DNA of 64,000 nucleotides. It comes from Mycobacterium sp. SVM_VP21. GTDB lineage: Bacteria > Actinomycetota > Actinomycetes > Mycobacteriales > Mycobacteriaceae. Shown here piece by piece: positions 18,532 to 28,965 of the stretch (position 1 is its first letter; every line of letters starts with the position of its first letter). A model generated the notes under the pieces. It was given only the letters and a program-made list of their open reading frames with translations. It did no database searches and was not told the DNA's origin. The stretch spans positions 930,001-994,000 of the forward strand of contig CP101406.1 of assembly GCA_024758765.1 (NCBI GenBank), in the 5' to 3' direction. Both the position numbers and the translations under genes were made by a program.

Positions 18532-19467
18532 CTAAACCCCGGAGGTCTGTCGGCCGTAGTCCCCGAAGGGTTCGTCGCGGTGCCGCACCGCGTCGCGGAA
18601 CCCGTGCTGCACCGCGTCGGCGACGAAGGCGTGGCCCTCCGGCGTATGCCGCGCCACCCCGTCGAACACGGTGCTGACCATCCGGCTGGTGGCCACGCCC
18701 TGCTGCAGCAGTGCGGTGTTGAGTGCGAGTTTGGCCATGATCAGTTGGTTGACCGGCATTGCGGCGATCCGGGCCACCAGGCGTTCGGTGCGCTCATCGA
18801 GATCGGCCGGCTCGGGTGCCTCGATCGCCAGACCCCACTCGGCGGCCTGGGCTCCGGTGATGCAGTCTCCGGTCAGCAGTAGGCGTTTGGCGCGCTGGTC
18901 GCCGAGCCGGTGCGCCCAGAGCCCGGCCGCGGGCACCCCCCATACCCGCATCGGCGGGTAGCCGATCTTGGCGTCGGACGCCGCGATCACCTGGTCGGCG
19001 TGCAGGGCGATGTCGGTGCCGCCGGCCACGCAGTAGCCGTGGATCTTCACCACGGTGGGCTTGTCGGCGTGCATCAGCGAGGCGAAGCCGCGGACGAAGC
19101 GGCTCATCATCTGATAGTCGATCATCGGGTCCCACGGCTGATCCGAGCGGTGGTTGGTGGCCTGCGTCTTACCGTCGAGCACGCTGCCCCGGTAGTTCTC
19201 TCCGCCCGCCGACGATGAGCCTTCGGCGTAGGCGCCCAGGTCGAAACCGGCGCAGAATCCCTCACCGCGGCCCGACACCAGGATCACGTGCACATTGGGA
19301 TCCAGATCGGCACGCTCCACCAGGGCCGACAGTTCCAGCGGGGTGTCGGCGGTGATCGCGTTTCCGTGCTCGGGCCGGTTGAAGGTGATTCGGGCGATGC
19401 GGTCGGCGACCTCGTAAGTCATCGTCCGCAGGTTGTCGAACTCGACCGGGGCGATGTGATGGCGCAT
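18532..19467 (-). CDS. echA4: Enoyl-CoA hydratase/crotonase family (EchA4-like)
   Basis: A 311-residue crotonase-family protein, longer than the usual 260. FCAGFDLGAYAEGSS (about 71-85) marks the first oxyanion segment and KIHGYCVAGGTDIALHAD (about 141-158) the second. After them come the variable acid residues in IGYPPMRVWGVPAAGLW. It lies 6 bp downstream of fadE8 and 11 bp upstream of the PaaX gene, so it belongs to the same transcript. Likely hydration of an enoyl-CoA made by FadE8. Confidence 0.88.
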   Translation of the reverse strand: MRHHIAPVEFDNLRTMTYEVADRIARITFNRPEHGNAITADTPLELSALVERADLDPNVHVILVSGRGEGFCAGFDLGAYAEGSSSAGGENYRGSVLDGKTQATNHRSDQPWDPMIDYQMMSRFVRGFASLMHADKPTVVKIHGYCVAGGTDIALHADQVIAASDAKIGYPPMRVWGVPAAGLWAHRLGDQRAKRLLLTGDCITGAQAAEWGLAIEAPEPADLDERTERLVARIAAMPVNQLIMAKLALNTALLQQGVATSRMVSTVFDGVARHTPEGHAFVADAVQHGFRDAVRHRDEPFGDYGRQTSGV

Positions 19468-19473
19468 GCCGGG

Positions 19474-21114
19474 TCAACCCTTGACCAGGGAGCGCTCGAT
19501 GATCGGCCCGAGGTCCAGGCCGGCCGGCAGGGTGCCGAATGCACCGCCCCATTGGCCGCCGAGCCGCGTCGCCAAAAACGCCTCGGCGACGGCCGGATGG
19601 CCGTGACGCACCAGCAACCCGCCCTGTAGCGCCAGGCAGATGTCCTCGGCGATCTTGCGCGCCTGATATTGGGCAGCAACCACGTCGGCGCCCAGGCCCG
19701 CCAGTTGGCCCTTCAGCGCGTCGACGTGGGCGTCGAGCCGGGGATCCTGCCCGGCGGTGTCGGCCAGCTCGTCGAAGAGCACCGCCACCGAGTCGGGTTG
19801 GGTAGCCAGGGCACGCAGCGTGTCCAGAGCGCTGACGTTGCCCGACCCCTCCCAGATGCCCATCAACGGCGCCTCCCGGTACAGCCGCGGCATCAGGGAG
19901 TCCTCGATGTAGCCGTTGCCGCCCAGGCACTCCATGGCCTCGGCGGCGTGCGGGGTGGCGCGCTTGCACACCCAGTACTTGGTGGCGGCCAGGCCGATCC
20001 GGCGCAGCAGGCCCTCTCGTTCGTCGCCGCGGACCGCCTTGTCGGTGGCACCGGCCATCCGCATCGACACCATGGTGGCAGCCTCGGCCTCCACGGCCAG
20101 GTCGGCCAGCACGTTGCGCATCAGTGGCTGATCGATCAGGTAGGCGCCGAACGCCTTGCGGTGCTGGGCATGGTAGATGGCGCGGGCCAGGCCCATCCGC
20201 ATGCTGGTGGCACTGCCCAGTGCGCAGTCCAGGCGGGTGAGGTTGACCATCTCGATGATGACCGAGACCCCGCGGCCCTCCTCCCCCACCAGCCAGGCGG
20301 TCGCGCCGTCGTACTCGATTTCGCTGGAGGCGTTGGCGTGGTTGCCGAGTTTGTCCTTGAGCCGCTGCAGCCGCATCCGGTTGCGGGTGCCGTCGGGCAA
20401 TACCCGGGGCAGGAAGAAACAACTCAAGCCGCCGGGCGCCTGCGCCAGCACCAGGAACACGTCGCACATCGGCGCGGAGGTGAACCACTTGTGCCCGGTC
20501 AGGCTGTAGCTGCCGTCGGCATTCGGGACCGCCTGGGTGGTTCCGGCGCGCACGTCGGAGCCGCCCTGCTTCTCGGTCATCGACATGCCCGCGGTGATGC
20601 CGGCTTTGCTGGCCGGCACCTTCAGCTCGGGGTCGTAGACCCGGCTGGTCAGCAGCGGCTCGTAGGTCTTGGCGAGTTCGGCGTTGTTGCGCAGCGCGGG
20701 CACGATCGCGTACGTCATCGAGATCGGACAGACGTGGCCCGGCTCGGCGGTCCACACCCCGGTTTGAGCGGCGCGCACGACGTGCGCGCCGGGCCGCGGG
20801 TCGGCCCACGGGGCGGCGTGCAGCCCGTGGGCGATCGCGGTGCGCATCAACTCGTGATAGGCCGGGTCGTACTCCACTTCGTCGATCCGGTTACCGACGA
20901 CGTCGTGGGTGTGCAGCACCGGCCGGTTGCGGTCGGCCAGCGCGCCCCAGCGTTGCACCTGCTTGGATCCGGAGAGCGCCCCGAGGTCGGTGACCTCGTC
21001 GACGCCCCATTGACCACCCTCGCGAATCAGTGCCTCGATGAGGACCGGGGACGACGCGGGATTGAAGCCTTCCAGCGGAAGGACCTGATTGGTGACGATA
21101 TGCGTGTCGGCCAT
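19474..21114 (-). CDS. fadE8: Acyl-CoA dehydrogenase, AidB-like (FadE8-like)
   Basis: A 546-residue acyl-CoA dehydrogenase of the longer AidB-like group. Family marks: N-terminal THIVTNQVLPLEGFNP, GMSMTEKQGGSDVRAGTT (FAD/substrate loop), GHKWFTSAPMCDVFLVLAQ, LTRLDCALGSATSMR, and the C-terminal ECLGGNGYIEDS flavin-contact motif. It corresponds in type, length and order to M. tuberculosis FadE8. It leads a four-gene operon. A -10 hexamer 6 bp before the ATG suggests a leaderless message. Confidence 0.92.
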   Translation of the reverse strand: MADTHIVTNQVLPLEGFNPASSPVLIEALIREGGQWGVDEVTDLGALSGSKQVQRWGALADRNRPVLHTHDVVGNRIDEVEYDPAYHELMRTAIAHGLHAAPWADPRPGAHVVRAAQTGVWTAEPGHVCPISMTYAIVPALRNNAELAKTYEPLLTSRVYDPELKVPASKAGITAGMSMTEKQGGSDVRAGTTQAVPNADGSYSLTGHKWFTSAPMCDVFLVLAQAPGGLSCFFLPRVLPDGTRNRMRLQRLKDKLGNHANASSEIEYDGATAWLVGEEGRGVSVIIEMVNLTRLDCALGSATSMRMGLARAIYHAQHRKAFGAYLIDQPLMRNVLADLAVEAEAATMVSMRMAGATDKAVRGDEREGLLRRIGLAATKYWVCKRATPHAAEAMECLGGNGYIEDSLMPRLYREAPLMGIWEGSGNVSALDTLRALATQPDSVAVLFDELADTAGQDPRLDAHVDALKGQLAGLGADVVAAQYQARKIAEDICLALQGGLLVRHGHPAVAEAFLATRLGGQWGGAFGTLPAGLDLGPIIERSLVKG

Positions 21115-21120
21115 AGCCGA

Positions 21121-21148
21121 ATATTACATTTTTTGCACGCACGCACAA
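21121..21148 (-). promoter_or_regulatory. Leaderless-type promoter of fadE8
   Basis: On the minus strand TTGTGC (21148-21143), 16 bases, then TAATAT (21126-21121), then 6 bases before the ATG. A start 6-7 bases after the -10 would put +1 on the ATG itself. ATTACA at 21124-21129 and TGTAAT at 21153-21158 form an inverted pair around the promoter, a possible PaaX-type operator. Confidence 0.6.
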
Positions 21149-21183
21149 TAGGTGTAATCAAATTGGTGTTCGGCAAACAAAAA

Positions 21184-21231
21184 ACGGCGGTCACGGCCCG
21201 GGGTCGGGAGGTTCCAGGCTGTGACCGCCGT
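21184..21231 (-). terminator. Strong intrinsic terminator
   Basis: ACGGCGGTCAC (21184-21194) and GTGACCGCCGT (21221-21231) form an 11-bp stem. On the minus strand the stem is followed by TTTTTT; on the plus strand CGTTTT follows, so it may work both ways. It ends whatever is transcribed from the 21.25-21.5 kb region or the PGRS gene before fadE8. Confidence 0.8.
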
Positions 21232-21255
21232 CGTTTTGGGGCGCCGGACTAAGGG

Positions 21256-21330
21256 CTGCACACTCCCCCCACACCATGCTGGTGTCGCTCGGGCATTTGG
21301 ACCCCCTCCATCCCCGAGTCGTGTGCGCAG
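21256..21330 (-). ncRNA. Possible structured small RNA upstream of the terminator
   Basis: Within 75 bases there are nested complements: CTGCACAC (21256) with GTGTGCGCAG (21321), ACACCA with TGGTGT (21271-21285), and CTCGGG with CCCGAG, with homopolymer loops (six and five C on the plus strand). On the minus strand it runs into the terminator at 21184-21231, giving a transcript of the right size for an sRNA. The region also has a short minus frame ending GGVCSP, so a small peptide cannot be excluded. No known family is assigned. Confidence 0.35.
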
Positions 21331-21331
21331 C

Positions 21332-21502
21332 TGCCGCGGTCACGGCGCCTAGCAAAGTTGTAGCACACAACCGACTCAATGTCGCCCTTTGGGCAAGAAA
21401 TAAGCCAAATCGGATGTTTTCTGCGCACCAGCTTCGGATGCCAGCCGAATCGTTCCCGCCCGGAGCAGGCAGGCATTCCTCAGCGCCCGGGCCGGGCCGG
21501 CG
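21332..21502. other. Gap between PGRS gene and structured region
   Basis: About 170 bp with no convincing gene on either strand. It could hold a minus-strand promoter for the proposed small transcript, but no clear hexamer pair is seen. Confidence 0.3.
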
Positions 21503-21531
21503 CCCGGGTAGAACCCGTGGCTCTACCCGGG
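21503..21531 (-). terminator. Hairpin across the PGRS stop codon
   Basis: CCCGGGTAGA (21503-21512) and TCTACCCGGG (21522-21531) form a 10-bp perfect stem around 9 bases and include the TAG stop. There is no U-tail. Either a mycobacterial tail-less terminator or an mRNA 3' protector. Confidence 0.5.
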
Positions 21532-24500
21532 TATGCCGGCTTGGCCGGGGGTGCCGTCGGCGCCGCCCGCCTCGCCCGGCGTGCCGCTGGGACCGGGGAC
21601 CTCCGAGCCGGGGCCGGTTCCGCCATCACCACCGCGGCCGCCGGCGCCGTCGCCGTTGGGGCCGACCAGCCCACCCTGCCCGCCTGCTCCGCCGACGCCA
21701 CCCCAGCTGAATTCGAACGCATCGCCGCCAGTGCCACCGGCACCGCCGACGCCGCCGACCGCCCCGGCACCCTCGGCGTCACCGCCGTCGCCGCCGGCGC
21801 CGCCCGTGCCGCCCGCAGACCAGCTTGACCCGGAGCCCCAGTAGTCCACGTACTGCGCGCCGGCGCCGCCGCCGCCACCACCACCACCGCCGCGGCCCCC
21901 GTCGGTGCCGATCCCCCCGCTGCCACCGTTTCCTCCGAAGTTGCCTTGCCAGGCGCCACCTTTGCCGCCGTGGCCGCCCTGGCCGTTGATCCCGCCGGTA
22001 CCGCCGTTCCCGCCGGTTCCGCCGCGGCCGCCCTGACCGGTCTCGTGTCCTCCCAATGGACCGACTCCGCTTGCAGCACCGCCGGCACCGCCGTCACCGC
22101 CGTGGGCGCCGTCCCCGCTGCCGATGCCGCCGTCGCCGCCGCGTCCGCCGTCGCCGCCCGGTCTGCCGTTGGCGCCCTCACCGCCGACACCGCCGGCGCC
22201 ACCGTTACCGCCGGACTGCACGCCCTCGGCGGTAACGGGCGCCCCGTCGCCGCCCTTGCCCCCGTTGCCGCCGGCACCGCCGGCTCCGGTGTTGCCGGCG
22301 TGACCGTCCGGAGCCCGGGTCCCGTCCTGCCCGATGCCGCCGTGACCGGCGCTCCCCGCGGCGCCACCGTACTGGCTGCCGGCACCGCCGTTGCCGCCCT
22401 GGCCGGCTGCGGCACCGCTGCCGCCGCCAGCCCCATTACCGCCGTCGCCGCCTGCCCCGCCGTCACCGCCATTACCGGCGTTGCCGCCTTGCCCGCCGGC
22501 GCCGTGGCTGGCGTTGCCGCCTTGCCCGCCGTTGCCACCGACGCCGCCGTTACCGCCGTTGGTGCCGTCAGTGCCGTTGCCGCCGGAACCGGCCTGGGCG
22601 TCGGTGCCAGCCGCGCCGTTGACCGTCCCGCCGGTCCCGCCGGTCCCGCCGTTGCCGCCGTTACCGGCCTGGCTGCCGCCAGCGCCACCGTTTCCGCCAG
22701 TGCCACCGGCGCCGCCATTCAGGCCGACACCGGCGCCGGAGCCGCCCGTACCCCCCGCGCCGCCGGTGCCGCCGTCGCCGATCGCCGCGGCGGCACCGCC
22801 GTTGCCTCCGGTCCCGCCGGTCTGAACGATCGTGTTGCCGGCGGGGTCGGTGATGATCTGTCCGTCGCCACCTTGGCCGCCGGTGCCGCCGACACCGTCT
22901 TGGCCGACCGCGCCGTCGCTACCGGCCGGGACATTCCCGGTCCCACCGGAGCCGCCGGGTGCCCCGGCCCCGCCGTCGCCGCGGACACCGCCGGTCCCAC
23001 CGTCGCCGCCGTGTCCGGCACTGGCACCGTCACCACCGCCGGCGCCCGCACCGCCGTGCCCGCCGATCCCGCCGGCGCCGCCTTGACCACCGGTCCCGCC
23101 GATGCCACCTACACCGGACGGGGCCTGGACACCGGCCACCTGACCGCCGGCACCACCGTTGCCGCCGGCGCTGGCCGCGCCACCGACACCGCCGTTGCCG
23201 GCCGCGCCGCCGTGGCCACCGTCGCCACCGCTTCCGGGTGCGGCATCGGCGCCGTCGAGACCGGCGCCGCCGGCGCCGCCTTGACCACCGACGCCACCAT
23301 TGCCGCCGTTACCACCCGCGCCGGGTACCGGAAGGCCGAGGATGACCCGGCCGTTGCCGCCGGTCCCGCCGTCGCCGGCGGTACCGGCCTTGCCTCCGCC
23401 ACCGCCGTCACCGCTGACGCCCACGGCGCCGTTGGTGGCGCTGCCGCCCTGGCCGCCGACACCGCCGTCGCCGCCGGTCCCGCCGTCGCCGCCGTCGCCG
23501 CCCACACCCCCGACGAACGGAGCCATGTCGACGCCGTCGCCACCGCGGCCACCGCTGCCCCCGGTGCCGCCGACGCCACCGGTGCCACCCGCCCCGCCGT
23601 TGCCGGAGATCGAGCCACCTGCCCCGCCGGCCCCGCCGGCTCCGCCCTCACCGCCGGTCCCGCCGCCGCCGCCGGTGCCGGCAATCGGGTTCATCACATT
23701 CCCGTCGGCACCCCGCTGACCGGCCGTGCCAATGGCTCCGGTGCCGCCGGTGCCGCCCTGGCCGCCGTCACCAACCGACCCCGCCGCCCCACCGCGACCG
23801 CCCGCACCGCCGTTCTGCGCGCCGCCGGGCAGCACCTGCCCGTCGCCTCCCCTGCCCCCGGACCCGCCATCGCCGCCGGTACCGGCGTGTCCTGCAGCAC
23901 CACTGGCGGCCGGGCCGCCGGCTCCGGCGCCGCCGTTCCCGGCCACCCCGGCCTGGCCGAAATCGGCGCCGTTGCCGCCGGCGCCACCGGAACCGGCGGT
24001 GGTACCAGTGCCGCCACCCGCCCCGTCACCGCCGGTGCCCGCAACACCGGCATTGCCCCCGTCGCCGGCATTGCCACCCTGGCCGCCGACACCCCCGGTC
24101 GAGACGCCACCGGCGCCACCATGACCGCCGGCGCCGCCGGAACCGGCGTCACCACCGTCACCGCCAGCCGCACCCGACCCCGCGGCCGCATCCCGACCGA
24201 CACCACCGTCGCCGCCACGACCACCGGACCCGGCGTTACCACCCGCGCCACCGTTACCCGTGGCCGCCGCACCACCGGCACCGCCGTCACCGCCGCGACC
24301 AGCGGCAAGACCCGCCGCACCGTTGCCGTCGGTACCGGTTAGCCCGTTCGCCCCGTCGGCACCGGCACCGCCAGCACCGCCGGCACCACCGTTCGCGTCA
24401 CCGCCGGCGGCACCCCCGACGCCACCGGCACCACCGTTCTGGGCAACCGCTGCACCGCGGGCGTCGGTGATCACCACACCGTCAGCACCCCTCCCGCCGG

Positions 24501-26287
24501 CACCGCCATCGGAGTCAGCTCCCGCCGCACCCGCGGCACCGCCGCCACCGGCCGTGCCCGCCGCGCCACCGGCGGCGCCAGCACCGCCCCTGCCACCGGC
24601 CCCGGCGGTGTCACCAGCACCACCACCGGCACCGGCACCACCGGTGCCCGCCACACCGGCGTCGCCCCCGTCACCGGCGTTACCCCCCTGGCCGCCGACA
24701 CCCCCGGTCGAGACTCCGCCGGCACCACCCTGACCGCCGGCACCACCGGAACCGGCGTCGCCGCCGTCACCGCCCGCCGCACCCGAACCCGCGGCCGCAT
24801 CCCGACCGACACCACCATCACCGCCGCGACCGCCTGCCCCGGCGTTACCGCCCGCACCGCCGTCACCCGCGACACTGCCGCCGGCCCCGCCTACACCCCC
24901 GTCGCCGCCGCGCCCGCCGGTTCCGCCCGCGGTGCCGTCGCCGGCGGTAGTGGTCGCCCCGTTCGCCCCGTCGGCACCGGCGCCGCCAGCACCACCGGCA
25001 CCACCGTTGCCGTGATCCCCGCCTGCGCCGCCGACACCACCGGCACCCCCGTCGGCGGGAGTGCCGTCGGCCAGCAGGCCGGTCCCGGCAATACCGGCAC
25101 CACCGGCACCGCCGGCACCACCGTGGCCGCTCAGGACGGCGCCCGGCTGGGCGAAGCCGGCGGCGCCGAGGTCGCCGCCGCGGCCACCGGCCCCACCGTT
25201 GCCGCCGCCCAACGCGCCATCGCCCCCGGCGCCGCCAGCGCCGCCGTCACCAGCCAGACCGGAATAGTTGCCGCCTTGGGCGAACATCGTTGGGCTGGCG
25301 CCCAGGTGCAACCCGAAATGTCCGCTGCGCCCACCGACGCCCGCGTCACCACCGGCGCCACCGTCACCACCGGCGCCGCCCGGACCATCGGGTGGCGACA
25401 CGCCCGCGCCGCCAGCGCCACCGACACCACCGTTGCCGCCCAGCCCGCCGGTGCCGATGATCCATCCGGCGCGACCACCGTCGCCGCCATCCCCGGCGTC
25501 GCCGCCGGCAGTACCGCCGGTCCCGGCCAAGCCCGCACCTCCGGTGCCGCCGGCACCACCGAACCCGAACAACGCCCCGGCGTCGCCGCCAGCGCCACCG
25601 GCACCACCGGCCAGCGCATTGGTGCCTACGCCGCCAGTGCCGCCGGCACCACCGTCACCGAACAGCCACCCGCCGGCGCCCCCCCGCACCACCAGCCGCG
25701 GCGGCAGCCCCGATACCGCCGACACCGCCATTGCCGAACATTCCGGCCATCCCGCCGACGCCGCCCGCACCGCCGTCAACCCCGACTGCCCCGGTTCCGC
25801 CGTCGCCGAACAGGAATCCGCCGTCACCGAGGTCGCCGAACAGACCCGAACGGCCCAGGATCGACTCGTTGGCTCCGGTGAACCCGTCAATGCCGTCGCC
25901 GATTAGGCTGCGCCCGAACAGCTCGATGAACGGCGTGTTGATCAGGCTGAGCAGTTGCTCGTTCTGGTGGATGAAGCCGTCAACGAGGTCGTGCAGTGGC
26001 AGGTAGAAGACATCGTGGTACCAGCCGGCAACCGCCACGTCGAATGCACCGAGCGGATCCGACCAATCGATGTCGGCCGCCCCGAATCCGGGTGCCGCGG
26101 ACGCCCCTGCGGCGGACGCGAGGATTCCGTCGAGAACATCGTCGGCGATATCCGCGTGCGCCACCGGCGTCATCCCGAACGCCAGGAACGCGGCAACCGC
26201 CGAGCCCCCGCCTACCCCACGACGCAGCCTGCGCGACTGCCCCTGACGGTCGCGACCATCCGAGAACCGACCTACCGGACGTGACAT
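21523..26287 (-). CDS. Giant PGRS-repeat secreted protein without a PE domain, frameshifted
   Basis: About 1,587 residues if one base slip is repaired. ATG 26287 begins a signal peptide: a basic start (SRRLRR, 18-23), hydrophobic [17 protein letters not shown], cleavage after AHA (45). Residues 46-150 are a unique domain with [17 protein letters not shown] and [21 protein letters not shown], close to the GRPLIGNG linker of PE_PGRS proteins. The rest is GGxGG repeats to GQAGIPG. The start frame ends at 25655; the long repeat frame continues only if the C7 run at 25679-25685 is read as six. A cell-surface role is inferred. No PE helix pair is present. Confidence 0.8.
24040..24990. repeat. Internal duplication in the PGRS gene
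   Basis: Two stretches of about 340 bp (near 24040-24375 and 24650-24990) are nearly identical at an offset of about 609-615 bp. They encode the same run, including [19 protein letters not shown] and [19 protein letters not shown]. Small in-frame differences show that the copies have begun to diverge. Confidence 0.75.
25679..25685. other. C7 homopolymer that breaks the PGRS frame
   Basis: Seven C (G on the coding strand). With six, the frame joins GAAAAAGGAGG directly to [10 protein letters not shown], a perfect PGRS motif. With seven, translation ends within about 30 bp. It is either a sequencing slip, a true inactivating insertion or a phase-variable tract. Confidence 0.8.
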
Positions 26288-26606
26288 TCCCAGCCTTCCG
26301 TCAGAGCTGTGAAAAGACAACCCCTGCCACAGCAAACTGTCAGTATTTTTACGTAGTTACATAACCTTACTTATATAGCCTGCACAACGGATTGCCCGAA
26401 ATCATTGTCAATCTGTGCCATGAACTGGCCAATCGACCGCCTTACACAACAGTTCACCCAAGCCCCCGCTGCGGCGAATAGCTGAATGAAAACTGAGTGA
26501 AATCACCGATTTCGAGCGCCATAGGCTCCATCAGGTTGATTTACGTCCATCTATACGGACCCGCCGGTGTCAGTCGGCGCACCGACCAACACACGCGTAG
26601 GCGCGG
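26288..26606. other. 319-bp AT-rich promoter region of the PGRS gene
   Basis: No gene is seen. The part nearest the PGRS start (26330-26380) is unusually AT-rich for this chromosome, with TATATAAG and TTATGTAAC on the minus strand and TTGTGC upstream of them. It fits a promoter with a leader of about 60-90 bases. The exact -10 is not decided. Confidence 0.45.
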
Positions 26607-27365
26607 TTAACGCAGTCGATCTTTGAGGAACGCGATGTCGGCCTTGCGGCCGTCTTCGGCGGTCTCGCAGATCACCGGGGCGCCGGCGGCCTTGACCACC
26701 GCGACCAACAGGTCCGGGTCGATCTGGCCCGCACCGAAGTTGGCGTGCCGGTCCCGTCCGGAGCCGGGCGCGTCCTTGGAGTCGTTGCAGTGCACCAGAT
26801 CGATGCGTCCGGTGATGGCCCTGATGCGCTCCACCGCGTCGGGCAGCGATTCCCCGGCCGCCCAGGTGTGGCAGGTGTCCAGGCAGAATCCGACGCCGGT
26901 GTCGCCGATGTGGTCCCACAGTTTGGCGATGGTGTCGAAGTGCCGGGCCATCGCATAGTCACCGCCGGCGGTGTTTTCCAGGTACACCGGGACAATGGTT
27001 TCCAGGCTGTCCAGGGCCTTGCGCCACCGCGCGAACCCGGCCTGCGGGTCGTCGTCATCGGCGGTCACGTGGCCGCCATGCACGATCACCGCGACCGCGC
27101 CGATGTCGGCGGCGGCGTCGCAGGTCTGCTGCAAGATGGTGCGCGACGGGATGCGCACCCGGTTGTTCGGGGAGGCGACGTTGATCAGGTACGGCGCGTG
27201 CACGTAAATCGGCAGCGCCGCCGCGCGAAGCTGCGCCGCGTCCTCGCGCTGTTTGGGGGGCTTCCAACTTTGCGGGTTGCCGAGGAAGATCTGCACCACG
27301 TCGGCGCCGTCGGCTTCGGCGGCCGCCAGCGGATTCTGCGGGCGCACATGGGATCCGATCAACAC
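26607..27365 (-). CDS. end: Endonuclease IV (AP endonuclease)
   Basis: A 252-residue TIM-barrel AP endonuclease (Nfo type) of base-excision repair, using three metal ions. Metal-site motifs: [60 protein letters not shown] (in parts, NDSKD and DRH) and ICET. The start is GTG 27363-27365, giving VLIGSHVRP, the family N-terminus; much longer upstream frames are not coding. It lies 62 bp after the GCS2-type gene on the same strand. M. tuberculosis has end in the same neighbourhood next to rpoC. Confidence 0.95.
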   Translation of the reverse strand: MLIGSHVRPQNPLAAAEADGADVVQIFLGNPQSWKPPKQREDAAQLRAAALPIYVHAPYLINVASPNNRVRIPSRTILQQTCDAAADIGAVAVIVHGGHVTADDDDPQAGFARWRKALDSLETIVPVYLENTAGGDYAMARHFDTIAKLWDHIGDTGVGFCLDTCHTWAAGESLPDAVERIRAITGRIDLVHCNDSKDAPGSGRDRHANFGAGQIDPDLLVAVVKAAGAPVICETAEDGRKADIAFLKDRLR

Positions 27366-27427
27366 GGCGGCCAGCCTAGTCCGGTGACGACGCGGGCGAG
27401 GGACGAGCCCGCTGAGGAGCCGGACAA

Positions 27428-28909
27428 TCAGCCCAGTTCGATCGGCCAGGTGTGCACCGGCTGGTTGGTGTGCATGTGCGTGCAGTAGCGGCTCAGCATC
27501 TGCGCCAGCGCGGCCGGCCGGCTCAGGCCCTGCGCCTGCAGCGCGCGGACTGTCGACACCTGCCAGGTGGCGCCGTTGCGTCCCGTTGCCACCCGGTCGG
27601 CGATGATGCCGAGATACCGGTCGCTCACCTCGGCGGCCACACCCCACTCGTCGAGTCCTTGGCGGGAGAGTGGCAACAACTCGCGCCGGGTCAGTTCCGC
27701 CACGCTCACCTCTCCCCGCTCCGGCCAGAACAGCCGGGCATCCATACCGAGGCGCGCGGCCCGGCGAAAGTTGTCGTGCGCCACCGCAAAACTCATCTGC
27801 GTCCACAGCGGTCGCTGCTCGCGGGCCAGCCTGCGCAGCAGCCCGTAGTAGAACACCGCATTGGCCACCATGTCGGCGACCGTGGGACCCGAGGGCAGGA
27901 CCCGGTTCTCCACCCGTAAGTGGGGTCTTCCGTCGACGACGTCGTAGATCGGGCGATTCCAGCGGTACACCGTGCCGTTGTGCAGCCGCAGTTCGGCCAG
28001 TTGCGGGGTGCGTCCCTGGGCGAGCTCGTCGGCCGGGTCCTCCTCGGAGACCTCGGGCAGCAGCGACGGGAAGTACCGCACGTTCTCCTCGAACAGGTCG
28101 AAGATCGAGGTTATCCACCGCTCGCCGAACCAGACCCTGGGCCGCACCCCCTGGTTCTTCAGTTCGTCGGGCCGGGTATCGGTGGACTGAGCGAACAACT
28201 CGACGCGCGTCTCGGCCCATAGGCGGTGGCCAAAGAAGTAGGGCGAGTTGGCGCCGATCGCCAGTTGCGGGCCGGCCAGTACCTGGGCGGCATTCCAGTG
28301 GTTGGCGAAGTCGGCCGGCGAGACCTGCAGGTGCAACTGCATGCTGGTGCACGCCGACTCCGGCGCGATGTTCTCGGCATGCAGGTTCAGCGGCTCGGGT
28401 CCGTCGATGTCGATGTCGATGTCTTCGCCCCGCGCGGCGAAGATCGAGTCGTTGAGTGCGGCATACCGCGCCGAATCACTCATCCAGTCACCGGCCAGAT
28501 GCTCGGGCATCAGGGTCGGCAAGATGCCGATCATGACGATGCCCGCGTGGTGTGCGCGGGCTTTGGCCTGCGCGTCATTGAGGCTGGCGCGCACCTCGGC
28601 TTCCAGGTCCAATGCGGCCAGGGCCGTGAGCTGGCGAGGCGGCACGTTGAATTCGATGTTGTAGGAACCCAATTCGCGCTGAAACGCCGGATCGTCGATC
28701 GAGGACAACACGCCGGCGTTCGACATGGCCGGCCGGTAGTCGTCGCCGATCAGGTTGCCCTCGATCTCCATACCGGTCAGCGGCGGCTCACACTCGAAGC
28801 TGGCCTGCGCCAGCATCGTTTCGAAAACGTCCAGGCACTGCTGAATCTTGTGCCGGTATTGGCGGCGTTGGGTGCGGGAGTAGCTGGTGCCGTTGACTTC
28901 GTCCCCCAT
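27428..28909 (-). CDS. GCS2-family glutamate-cysteine-ligase-like enzyme
   Basis: A 493-residue carboxylate-amine ligase of the glutamyl-cysteine synthetase 2 family. It has [17 protein letters not shown] (acidic ATP/metal site), a repeat of acidic residues [23 protein letters not shown] and [19 protein letters not shown], the family's ATP-site histidine/arginine-rich segments. Start ATG 28909 (MGDEVNG) is chosen because the upstream 12 codons are poor; an upstream start cannot be excluded. Mycobacteria make no glutathione, so the product may be a different gamma-glutamyl or amine amide. It sits between rpoC and end, an insertion relative to M. tuberculosis. Confidence 0.82.
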   Translation of the reverse strand: MGDEVNGTSYSRTQRRQYRHKIQQCLDVFETMLAQASFECEPPLTGMEIEGNLIGDDYRPAMSNAGVLSSIDDPAFQRELGSYNIEFNVPPRQLTALAALDLEAEVRASLNDAQAKARAHHAGIVMIGILPTLMPEHLAGDWMSDSARYAALNDSIFAARGEDIDIDIDGPEPLNLHAENIAPESACTSMQLHLQVSPADFANHWNAAQVLAGPQLAIGANSPYFFGHRLWAETRVELFAQSTDTRPDELKNQGVRPRVWFGERWITSIFDLFEENVRYFPSLLPEVSEEDPADELAQGRTPQLAELRLHNGTVYRWNRPIYDVVDGRPHLRVENRVLPSGPTVADMVANAVFYYGLLRRLAREQRPLWTQMSFAVAHDNFRRAARLGMDARLFWPERGEVSVAELTRRELLPLSRQGLDEWGVAAEVSDRYLGIIADRVATGRNGATWQVSTVRALQAQGLSRPAALAQMLSRYCTHMHTNQPVHTWPIELG

Positions 28910-28965
28910 CTCAACGATGCAACCTGCTCTGCTGCCGGGCCGCAACCCGAGCCGCCCTCCGCGCC

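Noticed and set aside
21946..25906. Long plus-strand frames opposite the PGRS gene, rich in Pro or Thr/Ala
   Set aside because: They are the complement of GGxGG repeats; the repeat pattern and signal peptide support only the minus-strand frame.
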